Source of the DNA: DASXHY01 sp035552155
GTDB taxonomy: Bacteria > Verrucomicrobiota > Verrucomicrobiia > Limisphaerales > DASXHY01
Length of the DNA stretch: 64,000 nucleotides
Assembly (NCBI GenBank): GCA_035552155.1
Contig: DASZLX010000051.1
Location: 1 to 64,000 of the forward strand
Direction: 5' to 3'
The first letter of the stretch is position 1; each line of letters starts with the position of its first letter. A program made the translations under genes and the position numbers. Under the pieces are notes generated by a model. The model worked only from the letters and a program-made list of their open reading frames with translations, was not told the DNA's origin and did not search any database. Below, in pieces: positions 19,552 to 28,500 of this stretch.

Positions 19552-22500
19552 ATGAAACTTAAAACACTCCTTCCCCTGTTGTGTGCCGCGCTGGCGGCGG
19601 GACTTGCGCCGGCCGCGCTCGGCCAAAACGGCCCGGCGTATTATCTTGATGTCAATGGGACTGCCGCTGGGTTTGGAGACCCCACCGGACTCACCGTGGA
19701 CTGGGCGGCAAACGATTGGACCACGGATCCGACTGGGACTGCCGCACCCGTGAGCCTGCCGAGTTGGTATGACGGCTCGAATTTTCATGCATCGCAGCTC
19801 GTATTTGGATCTCCCGGAACCACGGGCGTCAGTAACAGCACTTTTACCGTGACCGCCAATGGCCCGATGATTGCCGGCGTCACCTTCAACGCCCCCTGCG
19901 AGGTCAATTTGATGTCATTTAATGTTTTTAATTTTCTGGCGCCAGAAACCTGGTTGGTGCCCGCCGGCAGCACCTTCAGTATTGCGCAGGCAAACGCCAA
20001 CTGGGCCTTCACCACCATCGTCATGAACGGCGGCGGCACGGTTAATTTCAATTGCAACGACGTGGGCCGCAATGGCGGCAACTTTGTTCAGGACATGACC
20101 AACGGCACGGTGAACCTGACGGATGCGTATGTCGATCCGGGCACCGCGCAAGCTAGTTATGAACTTCGCAACGGCACACTTAATTTCGCCACCGGACTTT
20201 CCGCCAGCGCCATCGGCGGCGTGTCCCCGTCCCATACTCAGAATTTCAAGCTGTCCGGCGGCACGGTGGATAATACCAGTGGCGGAGCGATGACGTTGAG
20301 TTTGGGAAACGCCAATTGTCAAATCGGCGGAAGTTTTGCTTTTGCGGGCAGCAGTTCGCTGGCTTTCGGTAACAACACAATCGATCTCGGCACCGTGACG
20401 CCCACTATCACGGTGAGCAACAACACGCTGGAATTTGACGGGGCACTCACGGACACCGCGGGATTAACCGTGGCCGGTGCGGGCACCTTGATGCTTACTG
20501 CGGTGAATACTTACAGCGGCAACACCACGATCAGCGCCGGCACCCTCGCCCTAAGTGGCGCCGGTTCAATTGCGACCTCGCCTCAAATCAGCATCGCCAG
20601 CGGCGCGACGTTCGATGTCTCCGCCGCGGGCTGGAGCGGAAGCGGCTCCCAGATGTTGGGGAGTGCCAGCACCTCAGGCACCGGCACAGTGAGTGCGGGA
20701 GGTCAAAGTGTTATCCTCAACTCCGGCGATGGCCTTTCATTTCAAGCCGCTGGCAGCAGCACTCCGTCCGTCGGCAACATTCATGTAGCCGGAGCCTCGG
20801 CCTCGCTGAACTTAAACAATAACGCCGTCACCATCAACGTGGCGGGCTCCCAGTTGGCAGCCAGCACGAATACCTTGCTGACCGTTGAAGGCACGCTGAA
20901 TGGGTCCGCCAACTCGGCCCCCGTATTTACCGGGCTCGGTCTGGCGATTGGATGCGGGGCTCAGGTCATCACCACCAGCGGCGGTTCGGGCAGCCTGGTT
21001 CTCGTTGTCACCAACACTCCCCATGGCACGCAGCCGAGTTCGACTGCGGTGACGCTCACCACCGGGACCAGCTCCGAGATTTATGGCGGCCAGTTAACTT
21101 TCACGGCCACAGTTCACGGCACCACCACTTCACCGACCGGATTTGTCATCTTCAAAGACGGTGCGAACAATCTGGCCACCGTGGCGCTGACACCGGGAAC
21201 CCCGCCGAATTCAACTGCCACCTATACCGAATACACCACCCTGAACGTCTCCGGGTCGCCTCATTCCCTCACCGCTTTTTATGAAGGCGATTCCACCTAT
21301 AACACCAGCGACAGTTCCGCTAGTCCGCTGGCGCAGACCATCACCCCGAAGGCGTTGACATATTCGGGTCTCACGGCTTCCACCAACGCGGCCTATGACG
21401 GCACCACCGTGGCGGCATTGGGTGGAACCCCGGTGTTCCCGTCAGCCGAGGCACCCGGGACCGGTTCGATCAATGACGGCGTTCCTTACAACGTGGATGT
21501 CGTGGCAACCGGCGGAACCGCAGTCGGAGTTCTCGCCGCCAAAAACGTCGGCAGTGAACCAGTCACGGTGAGCGGCGTGACGGTGACGGGCACGGGCGCG
21601 GCAAACTACACGGTGACGCAGCAGACGGGCCTGGTGGAAACCGTCGTTCCCAAGAACATCGCGGTGGCGGGTTTGGCGATTAACATCACGAACGCCCCTG
21701 CATTGACGGGCACCGCGAGTTTACTGGCGCCGGAAACTCCCGGCTCCGCAACCGGCGGTGACGGGGCGCCTTATCTGGGCGAATCCGTGAGCCTGACGGG
21801 AACTCCCGTGGGAACGGCAGCCACCAACAGTGCGGCCTTTAATCTGGTGGTGAATGTCAGCGGGCTCTCGTTGGCCGGCGCAGATGCCGCCAATTATTCC
21901 CTGATGCAACCATTCGTCCTTCACGGTCCCACCGCCAACGGTCCGGCGTATTATTTGGATGTCAACGACGTCGCTCCCGGATTTGGCGATCCCTCAGGGC
22001 TCACGATCAATTGGAATGACGCGATGTGGACCACGGATCCGGCCGGGACCAATCCCCCGGCGGCGTTGCCCTTTTTGTATGATGAGAATTTCCAATACAC
22101 TCCGGTTCAACTGACGTTTGGCAATCCCGGGGTCGACGGCATCAGCAACAGCACGTTCTCGGTCGCGTCGCAGCAGGACATTGCCGGCGTCGTGTTCAAT
22201 GCTCCCTGCACGATGACTTTGACGTCGTTTGGAATATTCAGTTTCCAGGCGCCACAGGCCTGGTCGGTGCCCACCGGAAGCACCTTCAATATTGAGCAAA
22301 ATTTCGCCAATTGGGCCTTTCCCACGGTATTGATGCTGGGCGGCGGCACGGTTAACTTCAACTGCAATGACGTGGGCCGAAACGCGGGTAACTTCGTCCA
22401 GGACATGACCGGCGGCACGGTGAATTTGACGGATGCCTATCTGGATACTGGCACGGCCCAGGCAAGTTATGAATTGCGCGACGGAACGCTGAACTTTGCC

Positions 22501-23259
22501 ACGGCGGCTTCTGTCAACGCACTCGGAGGACCCGGAGGCGGACGCTACTTCCGGTTGTCCGGTGGCGCCGTGGATAACACCAGCGGAAGCTCGATGACGC
22601 TGAACCTGGGGGCTGCGACCTGTCAAATTAACGGCAACTTCGCCTTCGCGGGCAGCAGTTCCCTGAACTTCGGCGCGGGCGGAGTGGACCTCGGAACCGT
22701 TACGCCCACGATCACGGTCAGCAACAACACGCTGGAATTTGATGGTACGCTGGCCGGCAGTGCCGGGTTAACCAAGGCCGGCACGGGCACCTTGATGCTC
22801 ACCGCGGCGAATTCCTATACCGGTGATACCACTGTCAGTGGTGGAGTTCTGGATATTTCCCAGGCCTCATTAGCCACGACCTCCACCATCACAATCGCCA
22901 GCGGAGCTACCTTACAGTTGGACTTCTCGGTGACCAACACGGTGAAGAATCTTGTATTGAATGGTGTCAGCCAGCCTGCTGGGGTTTATAAAGCTTCCAA
23001 CGCTTCGCCCTACCTGACCGGCACCGGCAGCTTGCTGGTAGTCGGCACCACCGCACCCGCGCCAGCGAACATCACCTACACTCTTTCCGGCCAACAGGTA
23101 TCATTGAACTGGCCGTCGGGTCAGGGTTGGCTGCTTCAATCCAATTCTCTGGGCCTCGGCAATCCCAATGGTTGGTTTACCGTCACGGGGGCGACGCCGC
23201 CTTTTACAAATAGCGTCAACCCGTCAACTCCGAGCGTGTTTTATCGCTTGAAGTATTAA
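19552..23259 (+). CDS. Secreted autotransporter-associated beta-strand repeat protein with duplicated module
   Basis: 1,235 residues with signal peptide ending near APAALGQ. A module of about 310 residues occurs twice (about residues 28-345 and 797-1110), both related to the N-terminus of the protein at 7187. Each starts PAYYLDVN, contains GGTVNFNCNDVGRN and VTPTITVSNNTLEFDG, and ends in a beta-strand repeat (GAGTLMLTAVNTYSGNTTIS). Between them lie Ig-like/YDG-type repeats (YEGDSTYNTSDSS, TGTGAANYTVTQQTG). The end is SVFYRLKY. No catalytic domain is visible; a right-handed beta-helix-like surface or glycan-binding protein is likely. It has its own copy of the operator and is followed by a pseudopilin gene. 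Confidence 0.8.
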   Translation: MKLKTLLPLLCAALAAGLAPAALGQNGPAYYLDVNGTAAGFGDPTGLTVDWAANDWTTDPTGTAAPVSLPSWYDGSNFHASQLVFGSPGTTGVSNSTFTVTANGPMIAGVTFNAPCEVNLMSFNVFNFLAPETWLVPAGSTFSIAQANANWAFTTIVMNGGGTVNFNCNDVGRNGGNFVQDMTNGTVNLTDAYVDPGTAQASYELRNGTLNFATGLSASAIGGVSPSHTQNFKLSGGTVDNTSGGAMTLSLGNANCQIGGSFAFAGSSSLAFGNNTIDLGTVTPTITVSNNTLEFDGALTDTAGLTVAGAGTLMLTAVNTYSGNTTISAGTLALSGAGSIATSPQISIASGATFDVSAAGWSGSGSQMLGSASTSGTGTVSAGGQSVILNSGDGLSFQAAGSSTPSVGNIHVAGASASLNLNNNAVTINVAGSQLAASTNTLLTVEGTLNGSANSAPVFTGLGLAIGCGAQVITTSGGSGSLVLVVTNTPHGTQPSSTAVTLTTGTSSEIYGGQLTFTATVHGTTTSPTGFVIFKDGANNLATVALTPGTPPNSTATYTEYTTLNVSGSPHSLTAFYEGDSTYNTSDSSASPLAQTITPKALTYSGLTASTNAAYDGTTVAALGGTPVFPSAEAPGTGSINDGVPYNVDVVATGGTAVGVLAAKNVGSEPVTVSGVTVTGTGAANYTVTQQTGLVETVVPKNIAVAGLAINITNAPALTGTASLLAPETPGSATGGDGAPYLGESVSLTGTPVGTAATNSAAFNLVVNVSGLSLAGADAANYSLMQPFVLHGPTANGPAYYLDVNDVAPGFGDPSGLTINWNDAMWTTDPAGTNPPAALPFLYDENFQYTPVQLTFGNPGVDGISNSTFSVASQQDIAGVVFNAPCTMTLTSFGIFSFQAPQAWSVPTGSTFNIEQNFANWAFPTVLMLGGGTVNFNCNDVGRNAGNFVQDMTGGTVNLTDAYLDTGTAQASYELRDGTLNFATAASVNALGGPGGGRYFRLSGGAVDNTSGSSMTLNLGAATCQINGNFAFAGSSSLNFGAGGVDLGTVTPTITVSNNTLEFDGTLAGSAGLTKAGTGTLMLTAANSYTGDTTVSGGVLDISQASLATTSTITIASGATLQLDFSVTNTVKNLVLNGVSQPAGVYKASNASPYLTGTGSLLVVGTTAPAPANITYTLSGQQVSLNWPSGQGWLLQSNSLGLGNPNGWFTVTGATPPFTNSVNPSTPSVFYRLKY

Positions 23260-23269
23260 TCGGGAAAAA

Positions 23270-23301
23270 CCCCCTGCCTTTGCACGCAAGAAGGGCGGGG
23301 G
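23270..23301 (+). terminator. GC-rich hairpin after beta-strand protein gene
   Basis: Arms based on CCCCCTGCCTT and AAGGGCGGGG pair with one bulge around a 10-base loop, 11 bp after the stop at 23259. No T-tract follows; it may work with the second hairpin at 23327. Confidence 0.4.
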
Positions 23302-23326
23302 AGATACAGTTTGAACTGGATGAATG

Positions 23327-23362
23327 GAGCGGATGGCATGGCTGCCGTCCGCTCTTCTTTTT
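23327..23362 (+). terminator. Intrinsic terminator
   Basis: Eleven-base arms GAGCGGATGGC and GCCGTCCGCTC (one G-T pair) enclose a 6-base loop and are followed by TTCTTTTT. This is the best intrinsic terminator in the window and separates the beta-strand gene from the next promoter at 23496. Confidence 0.75.
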
Positions 23363-23495
23363 GATGGATTGTCGCTTCCAGCGTGATTTCCACAGAGCAA
23401 TATCTCCGAAGTAGATACACGGTGCGTCCCGAGTCGCTGCTCTGCGCCCTGTGTTTTCCGGGGATTGCAGGCAGACTGGCAACTCATTTCGGGAC

Positions 23496-23558
23496 GTGAA
23501 AAAAAGCCAAAGAATCGTCGGTTTTATCCATTTTTATTTTTTGCAGGTCGGATAGAGT
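23496..23558 (+). promoter_or_regulatory. Tandem 21-bp AraC-type operator with promoter, site D
   Basis: GTGAAAAAA at 23496-23504, AGCCAA at 23505-23510, ATCCAT at 23526-23531 (A instead of G in the first base), -10-like TAGAGT at 23553-23558. It serves the pseudopilin gene and puts it under the same control as the upstream beta-strand gene. Confidence 0.74.
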
Positions 23559-23618
23559 AAAGCACAAATAAAGCTCCCCCGATGGCCAATGCATTGCGAA
23601 ACCACCCAACGAAAAGCC

Positions 23619-24497
23619 ATGAAAGCAGCCAGCTTTAATAACGACCCCGATCAACGGTCGTCAGGAACCGGACGCGGTTTCACCCTTATTGAATTGCTGG
23701 TGGTCATCGCCATCATCGCGATCCTGGCTGCGTTTCTGCTTCCGGCATTGAGCCGGGCCAAGCAAGCGGCTTATCAGATGACCTGCCTCAACAATTTGCG
23801 ACAGGTGGGAATAACCTCTCAGATGTATGTGGCAGATTCCCAGGACCGATTGGCATACGGGCTCATCATGTCTTCCTACGGCTTGAATTCCATCAACCTG
23901 GGAGTTCTTAACACTGCCGCGGACCAGGCGTGCCTGGCTTCGTGGGTTTCCACCATGGGTTATGGGAAGGCCGGCTCATTGACGACCAACATAAATTTTT
24001 GTCCCGCCGTCAAGCAACTGAATGCGTTGAATTACCCAACTTATTCGGCCAACGGGAGAATAATCTGGTCCAGCGCTTTTTTATCCCCCAAACAGCCCTG
24101 GGATGATTGGGAAAAAATAACTCAAATTACCCATCCCTCGGACACCTGCCTGATGACCGATTGCGGCGGCCTTTTGAAGAACGGCAACACGACCACTTTT
24201 TGGGGCGTGTGTGATGGCGGGGATATTCAACACATGCCCCCGGTCTGTCCGCATTATGGGAAAACGGCCGTGACGCTGCCTTACAATCCAAATAAGAATG
24301 GAGGCTGGTTCTATGAAGACGGCAAAGGAGTCACCGTTTTTTTTGATGGCCACTCGGCCGCCATGAAAGCCGACGGCACCGGCGGGATGCAGGGGCGGAT
24401 CCCGACCGACTTTGCACCGAATGGCAATGTCGCCGGTTCGGCCTGGTCGTTATATTGGCGCGGTGGCGACCCGCCCAGCGGATTTGCGAATAACTGA
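23619..24497 (+). CDS. Type II-like pseudopilin with prepilin cleavage/methylation segment
   Basis: About 292 residues from ATG 23619; an ATG at 23589 is also in frame, but 23619 gives a leader of more usual length and lies further from the predicted -10 at 23553. The N-terminus has the prepilin peptidase site and helix GFTLIELLVVIAIIAIL followed by LPALSRAKQAA, the usual G-F-T-L-I-E-L signature. The C-terminal part has VTVFFDGHSAAMK, close to the H-x9-DG ending of DUF1559-type pseudopilins abundant in Verrucomicrobia and Planctomycetes. It is probably processed by a prepilin peptidase and displayed in a pseudopilus or at the inner membrane. It lies behind the beta-strand protein gene with a separate copy of the operator. 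Confidence 0.85.
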   Translation: MKAASFNNDPDQRSSGTGRGFTLIELLVVIAIIAILAAFLLPALSRAKQAAYQMTCLNNLRQVGITSQMYVADSQDRLAYGLIMSSYGLNSINLGVLNTAADQACLASWVSTMGYGKAGSLTTNINFCPAVKQLNALNYPTYSANGRIIWSSAFLSPKQPWDDWEKITQITHPSDTCLMTDCGGLLKNGNTTTFWGVCDGGDIQHMPPVCPHYGKTAVTLPYNPNKNGGWFYEDGKGVTVFFDGHSAAMKADGTGGMQGRIPTDFAPNGNVAGSAWSLYWRGGDPPSGFANN

Positions 24498-24529
24498 TGG
24501 ACCGCGGCCTCTGGCGCAAAAAAGTTGGT

Positions 24530-24547
24530 TTCAGCTTTTCTGCTGAA
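24530..24547 (+). terminator. Weak hairpin after pseudopilin gene
   Basis: Six-base arms TTCAGC/GCTGAA with a 6-base loop lie 33 bp after the stop and are followed by GGTTTTCT. This is a weak terminator candidate in the 61-bp gap before the AraC gene. Confidence 0.3.
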
Positions 24548-24558
24548 GGTTTTCTGGA

Positions 24559-25479
24559 TTGCCACCGCGAACTTCGGGCGGCATTGTGTCAGCAGTGAAA
24601 TTACAGGATACAACCAATCCGAATGCACACGATGGTTGCAAGACCCTGTTCAGCGAGGCCGGCTCACAGAAACAACTCGATCTGGTGGAGCGTTTTCACA
24701 TTCACCTCATCGGGGTGTATTACGCGCACGTCGGGCCGCTTTGGAGCTCATCGGGCCGGACGGAATCCGATGTTTATCACCACATTGACCTGGTCACCTC
24801 GGGACGGCGTGAGATTGTTCACGCCGGCAATGTCACGGAGTTGCTCCCGGGTTGGGCGTGGTTTCTGCCCGGCGGGACGCCGGTCGAGCGCCGCTGCGAG
24901 GAAGATTGCCAGCTCCATTTCATTAAGTTCCGTTGCGAGTGGCTTCCGGGCGTGGATCCGCTGCTCGATTGGCCGGAGCGCCGCCCCCTGCGTCTGGGAC
25001 GTTGGGATCAAAGCATAGCCCGCAAGCTCCTGTGGTCTGGTGCTAGCCCGGACATGAAGCTCCTCCTATTACTGCAAGCTCAAATCCTGATCTGGCTCGC
25101 CGAAGCCCTGCCGGATCTCGAAAAAATCATCAGCGAACATTTGCTGTCGCACCAAAGGTTTGAGCCTTTCTTCGAGATCATGGAAAACCGGCTCGGAGCG
25201 GATTTGCGGGTGGGCGATTTGGCTTCCACCATGAGGCTATCCGTCTCGTCATTCTCGATGGCCTTCAGCCGGAGCATGGGGATGAGTCCCAAAGCTTGGC
25301 TCAGCCGCCGTTTGAACCAGGAAGCCATCAAGCGACTCATCCAATCCGACGAGTCCATCAAGGAAATCGCTTACCAGCTCAAATTCGTGGACGAGTATCA
25401 CTTCAGCCGTTTCTTCAAACGAATAAACGGCATCGCCCCGACTGCCTACCGGCAACGTTTCTTTGGCAATCACAAATAG
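24559..25479 (+). CDS. AraC-family transcriptional regulator
   Basis: 306 residues if TTG 24559 is used; GTG 24586 or GTG 24595 are possible later starts, and no ATG suits. The N-terminal half looks like the cupin-type effector-binding domain (LVTSGRREIVHAGN, LLPGWAWFLPGG). Residues about 205-303 carry two helix-turn-helix motifs of AraC/XylS type: LRVGDLASTMRLSVSSFSMAF and IKEIAYQLKFVDEYHFSRFF followed by G-I-A-P-T-A-Y-R. It probably senses a sugar and binds tandem half-sites. Operator E begins 25 bp after its stop, immediately before the GH106-type gene, which makes this protein the first candidate for the factor that binds sites A-E. Confidence 0.88.
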   Translation: MPPRTSGGIVSAVKLQDTTNPNAHDGCKTLFSEAGSQKQLDLVERFHIHLIGVYYAHVGPLWSSSGRTESDVYHHIDLVTSGRREIVHAGNVTELLPGWAWFLPGGTPVERRCEEDCQLHFIKFRCEWLPGVDPLLDWPERRPLRLGRWDQSIARKLLWSGASPDMKLLLLLQAQILIWLAEALPDLEKIISEHLLSHQRFEPFFEIMENRLGADLRVGDLASTMRLSVSSFSMAFSRSMGMSPKAWLSRRLNQEAIKRLIQSDESIKEIAYQLKFVDEYHFSRFFKRINGIAPTAYRQRFFGNHK

Positions 25480-25503
25480 TTCGACGTTTCCTCCGGGCAA
25501 CGT

Positions 25504-25566
25504 GTGAAAAACGTCCATGAAGCGAGGGGATTTGTCCATTGCCGCAACTGGATATTCTCATGATAC
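25504..25566 (+). promoter_or_regulatory. Tandem 21-bp AraC-type operator, site E
   Basis: GTGAAAAAC at 25504-25512 and two identical GTCCAT half-sites at 25513-25518 and 25534-25539, 21 bp apart. At the -10 position the sequence is TGATAC (25561-25566), weaker than in A-D; TATTCT at 25553 is an alternative. The ATG at 25517 lies inside the operator, so the gene must start later. Confidence 0.72.
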
Positions 25567-25588
25567 CATTCAATCAAAATCTGATTTT

Positions 25589-28500
25589 ATGTTGCTGGGA
25601 TCGGAAAATAGCGCGGCACGGGATGGGGTAATTAAGCAGATTTTCCCTCCTCCGGAAGTTGCGAGTCCGGGCGCGACTGCGCAGAACCTGCCGGCCACCG
25701 CGTTGCTGGAGGGATTTCGCTCGCCGCCGGCAGCGTTCCGGCCGGTGCCGTTTTACTGGTGGACGGGTGAACCGTTGAACCGGGAACGAATCGCCTGGCA
25801 ACTCGATCGCCTCAAGGAAAAGGGGATTTGCCAGGTGGTTATCAGTTATCCTCACGGGGCGGATGGCACGACCGACCTAGGCACGCCACCGCTGTTCTCC
25901 AACGAATGGTGGGACTTGTTCCGCTGGTTCCTCTCGCAATGCCGTGAGCGCGGAATGACGGCGGGCTTTCAAGACTACACACTGCTCGAACCGGCGTTCC
26001 GCGAAATTGGCGCTCGCACGCCGGGAATGCGCGGCGGCCAAATGAGTTGTGTTTGGACCCGGGCATCCGGACCAACGCCGGTAGTCCTGCGGGCCGAATC
26101 CGCGTCTCCGGCTGTTGCTGCCTGGGCTTATCCTGTGGTTCGGGGAATCCCTCAGCCTGCGGACGCGATGGATCTGATGCCGCTCATCCAGAACGGTGGG
26201 CTCGTATGGAGCGCCCCTCCCGGAAGTTGGTTGGTAGCTTTCGTGTTTGTCCGGCCTGCAGCGTTCGACCCGATGCATCCCGAGTCGGGCAATCTCGCCA
26301 TTGAAAGCTTCTACGCGCCCTTCGAGCGCGAATGTCCCGGAGAGGTTGGCCGCACGCTTAAGGTCTTTTTCCAGGACGAACTCAGCTTCGGCGCCAGCAT
26401 GCCTTTCTGGTCGGAGCATTTGCGGGCCGCTTTCCAGTCTCATCAAGGGTATGATCTCTGGCCATTTCTCCCGGCCCTCTGGCTGGATCTTGGGCCCGAC
26501 ACAACCAAGGCACGGTTGGATTACGCGGATGTCGTGACGGGCGAATTGGAGCGCTGCTATTTTCAGCCGGTTTTTCAATGGCATGAGCAGCGCGGCACGC
26601 TGTACGGTCACGACAATTTCGGACGCGGCGACATGCGCCTGGGCCGGGAGTGTTATGGTGATTATTTCCGCGCTATGCGCTGGTATTCGGCTCCCGGATG
26701 CGATGACCCCAGATCCAACGGCGAACGCGCCTTCAAGGGACTCAAAGTCAACAGTTCCATCGCCCACCTGTATCATCGTCCGCGGGTCTGGGTGGAAGCG
26801 TTTCATTCCAGCGGCTGGGGCACCACTCCGGCCGAAGTCGTCGCCGCCATGAACGAAGACTTTGCTTACGGCGCCACCGTGGTGAATCTGCACGGCCTTT
26901 ACTATGCAACTTGCGGAGGATGGTGGGAGTGGGCGCCGCCAGATTTCCATTTTCGCCAGCCTTACTGGGAGCATTGCGGTCCACTCAACGATTACTTCAC
27001 GCGCCTTTCCTGGTTGCTGTCGCAGGGAGTGCATCGCTGCGATGTGGCCATTCTCTACCCGAGCGCCGCACTTGAGGCCGAAGCCAGCACGGAAAGCTCG
27101 CGCGTGATGCACGCCCATGTGGGACACGCCGCGATCAAAGACACCGCCGTGGTTTCCGCCGACCCGGAGCGGGTGGCGTTCGGCCTGGGCAGGTACATTT
27201 TTGAGCGGGCCTGCGATTTTGATTTCATCGATTTCCAATCCCTGGCTCGTGCGACCGTAACCAATGGAGAATTGCGGGTGAGCAATGAAGCGTATCGAGT
27301 TCTCATTCTGCCTGCGATGGCATCTATCAGGCTTTCGACTCTGGAAGCCGCTCGCGATTTTGTGCTGGGCGGCGGCCTGGTGATTGCCTGCGGCTGTCTT
27401 CCGACCGCCAGCGAGTGCGCCGCCGCCGGCGACCCGCGCTTCGATGCCTTGTTGGCGGAGATATTCGGTTCTCGACCGCATCCCTCCGGCGGGCGCGGTT
27501 TTTTGGTCCCCAAGGACTTTGGCGAAGTATTGCACCTCATCAATGAGTTTATTCCGAGGGGTGTTACCGCCGCGGCCGGGCCGCTACAGGTGCTGCATCG
27601 ACGCGTTGAGACACAGGACGTGTTTTACGTCTTCAATCCTGCCCGCTCGACTCAAACTACTGAAGTGAATTTTCGGGCCACCGGCATCGTGGAGCAATGG
27701 GACGCCTGGACCGGGGCAGTGACGCCGCTGTCACCGGTGGCAGTGTCTGAAGGTGTCAGCACGCTGCGCCTGACGCTCAAAGCCCGCGAGGCCAGGGTCA
27801 TTGTATTCCGGCAGCAGAAGCCGCCCGAAGTCGTGCTGCGCCCGCCCGGCGAAGCAGCGGTGGAATTGCAGCGGTTCGAAGGCCTTTGGAATTTCACGCT
27901 GCGGCCCACCCTCGACAACCGCTTTGGTGATTTCCGCCTGCCGGCTACCGACGGGTTTCTCGCGCCGGAAGCAAGTCGCTTCAAGTGGGCGGAAGAAACC
28001 GCGCCGGGCATGAGATGGCATGAGTTGGGTTTTGATGATTCGCTTTGGCCCGAAACGACTTATTCGTTCGGCCCCCGGTTTGAAGTCATCGGACCCCTGC
28101 CACCGGGCGCACCGTGCGAGGGTACTTGGAGGCCGTATGCTTTCTCTTTACGCTGGGGCATCGAGCGCGACCCATTTCTGACGGACTGGTTCAGCGGCCC
28201 GCACGGCCTGAAGAACAAAGTGCCGGATGAATTTCTGGATTTTCATTGCGATCGCCCGGGTAGTGAATGGCACTTGCGCTCCAGCGTGGCCGTGGAGGCG
28301 GATCGAGAGGCAACCATGCTGGTGGGAGCCCGGTGTGCCTATCAGGCCTGGGTGAATGGCCGATTGGTCATGGAGCAGACCAACTCGCTGCCGCCAGGCC
28401 GCCACGCTCCCTGGAATATTCCCCACTACGAGTGCGTGCCCGGCGAAGCGATTGTGACCTTGCATGAAGGCGTCAATCATTTGCGCTTAAAACTCATTCA

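Noticed and set aside
25877..27535. 552-codon open frame on the minus strand
   Set aside because: It lies opposite the GH106-type gene, which has clear family motifs; long antisense frames are expected in GC-rich coding DNA.
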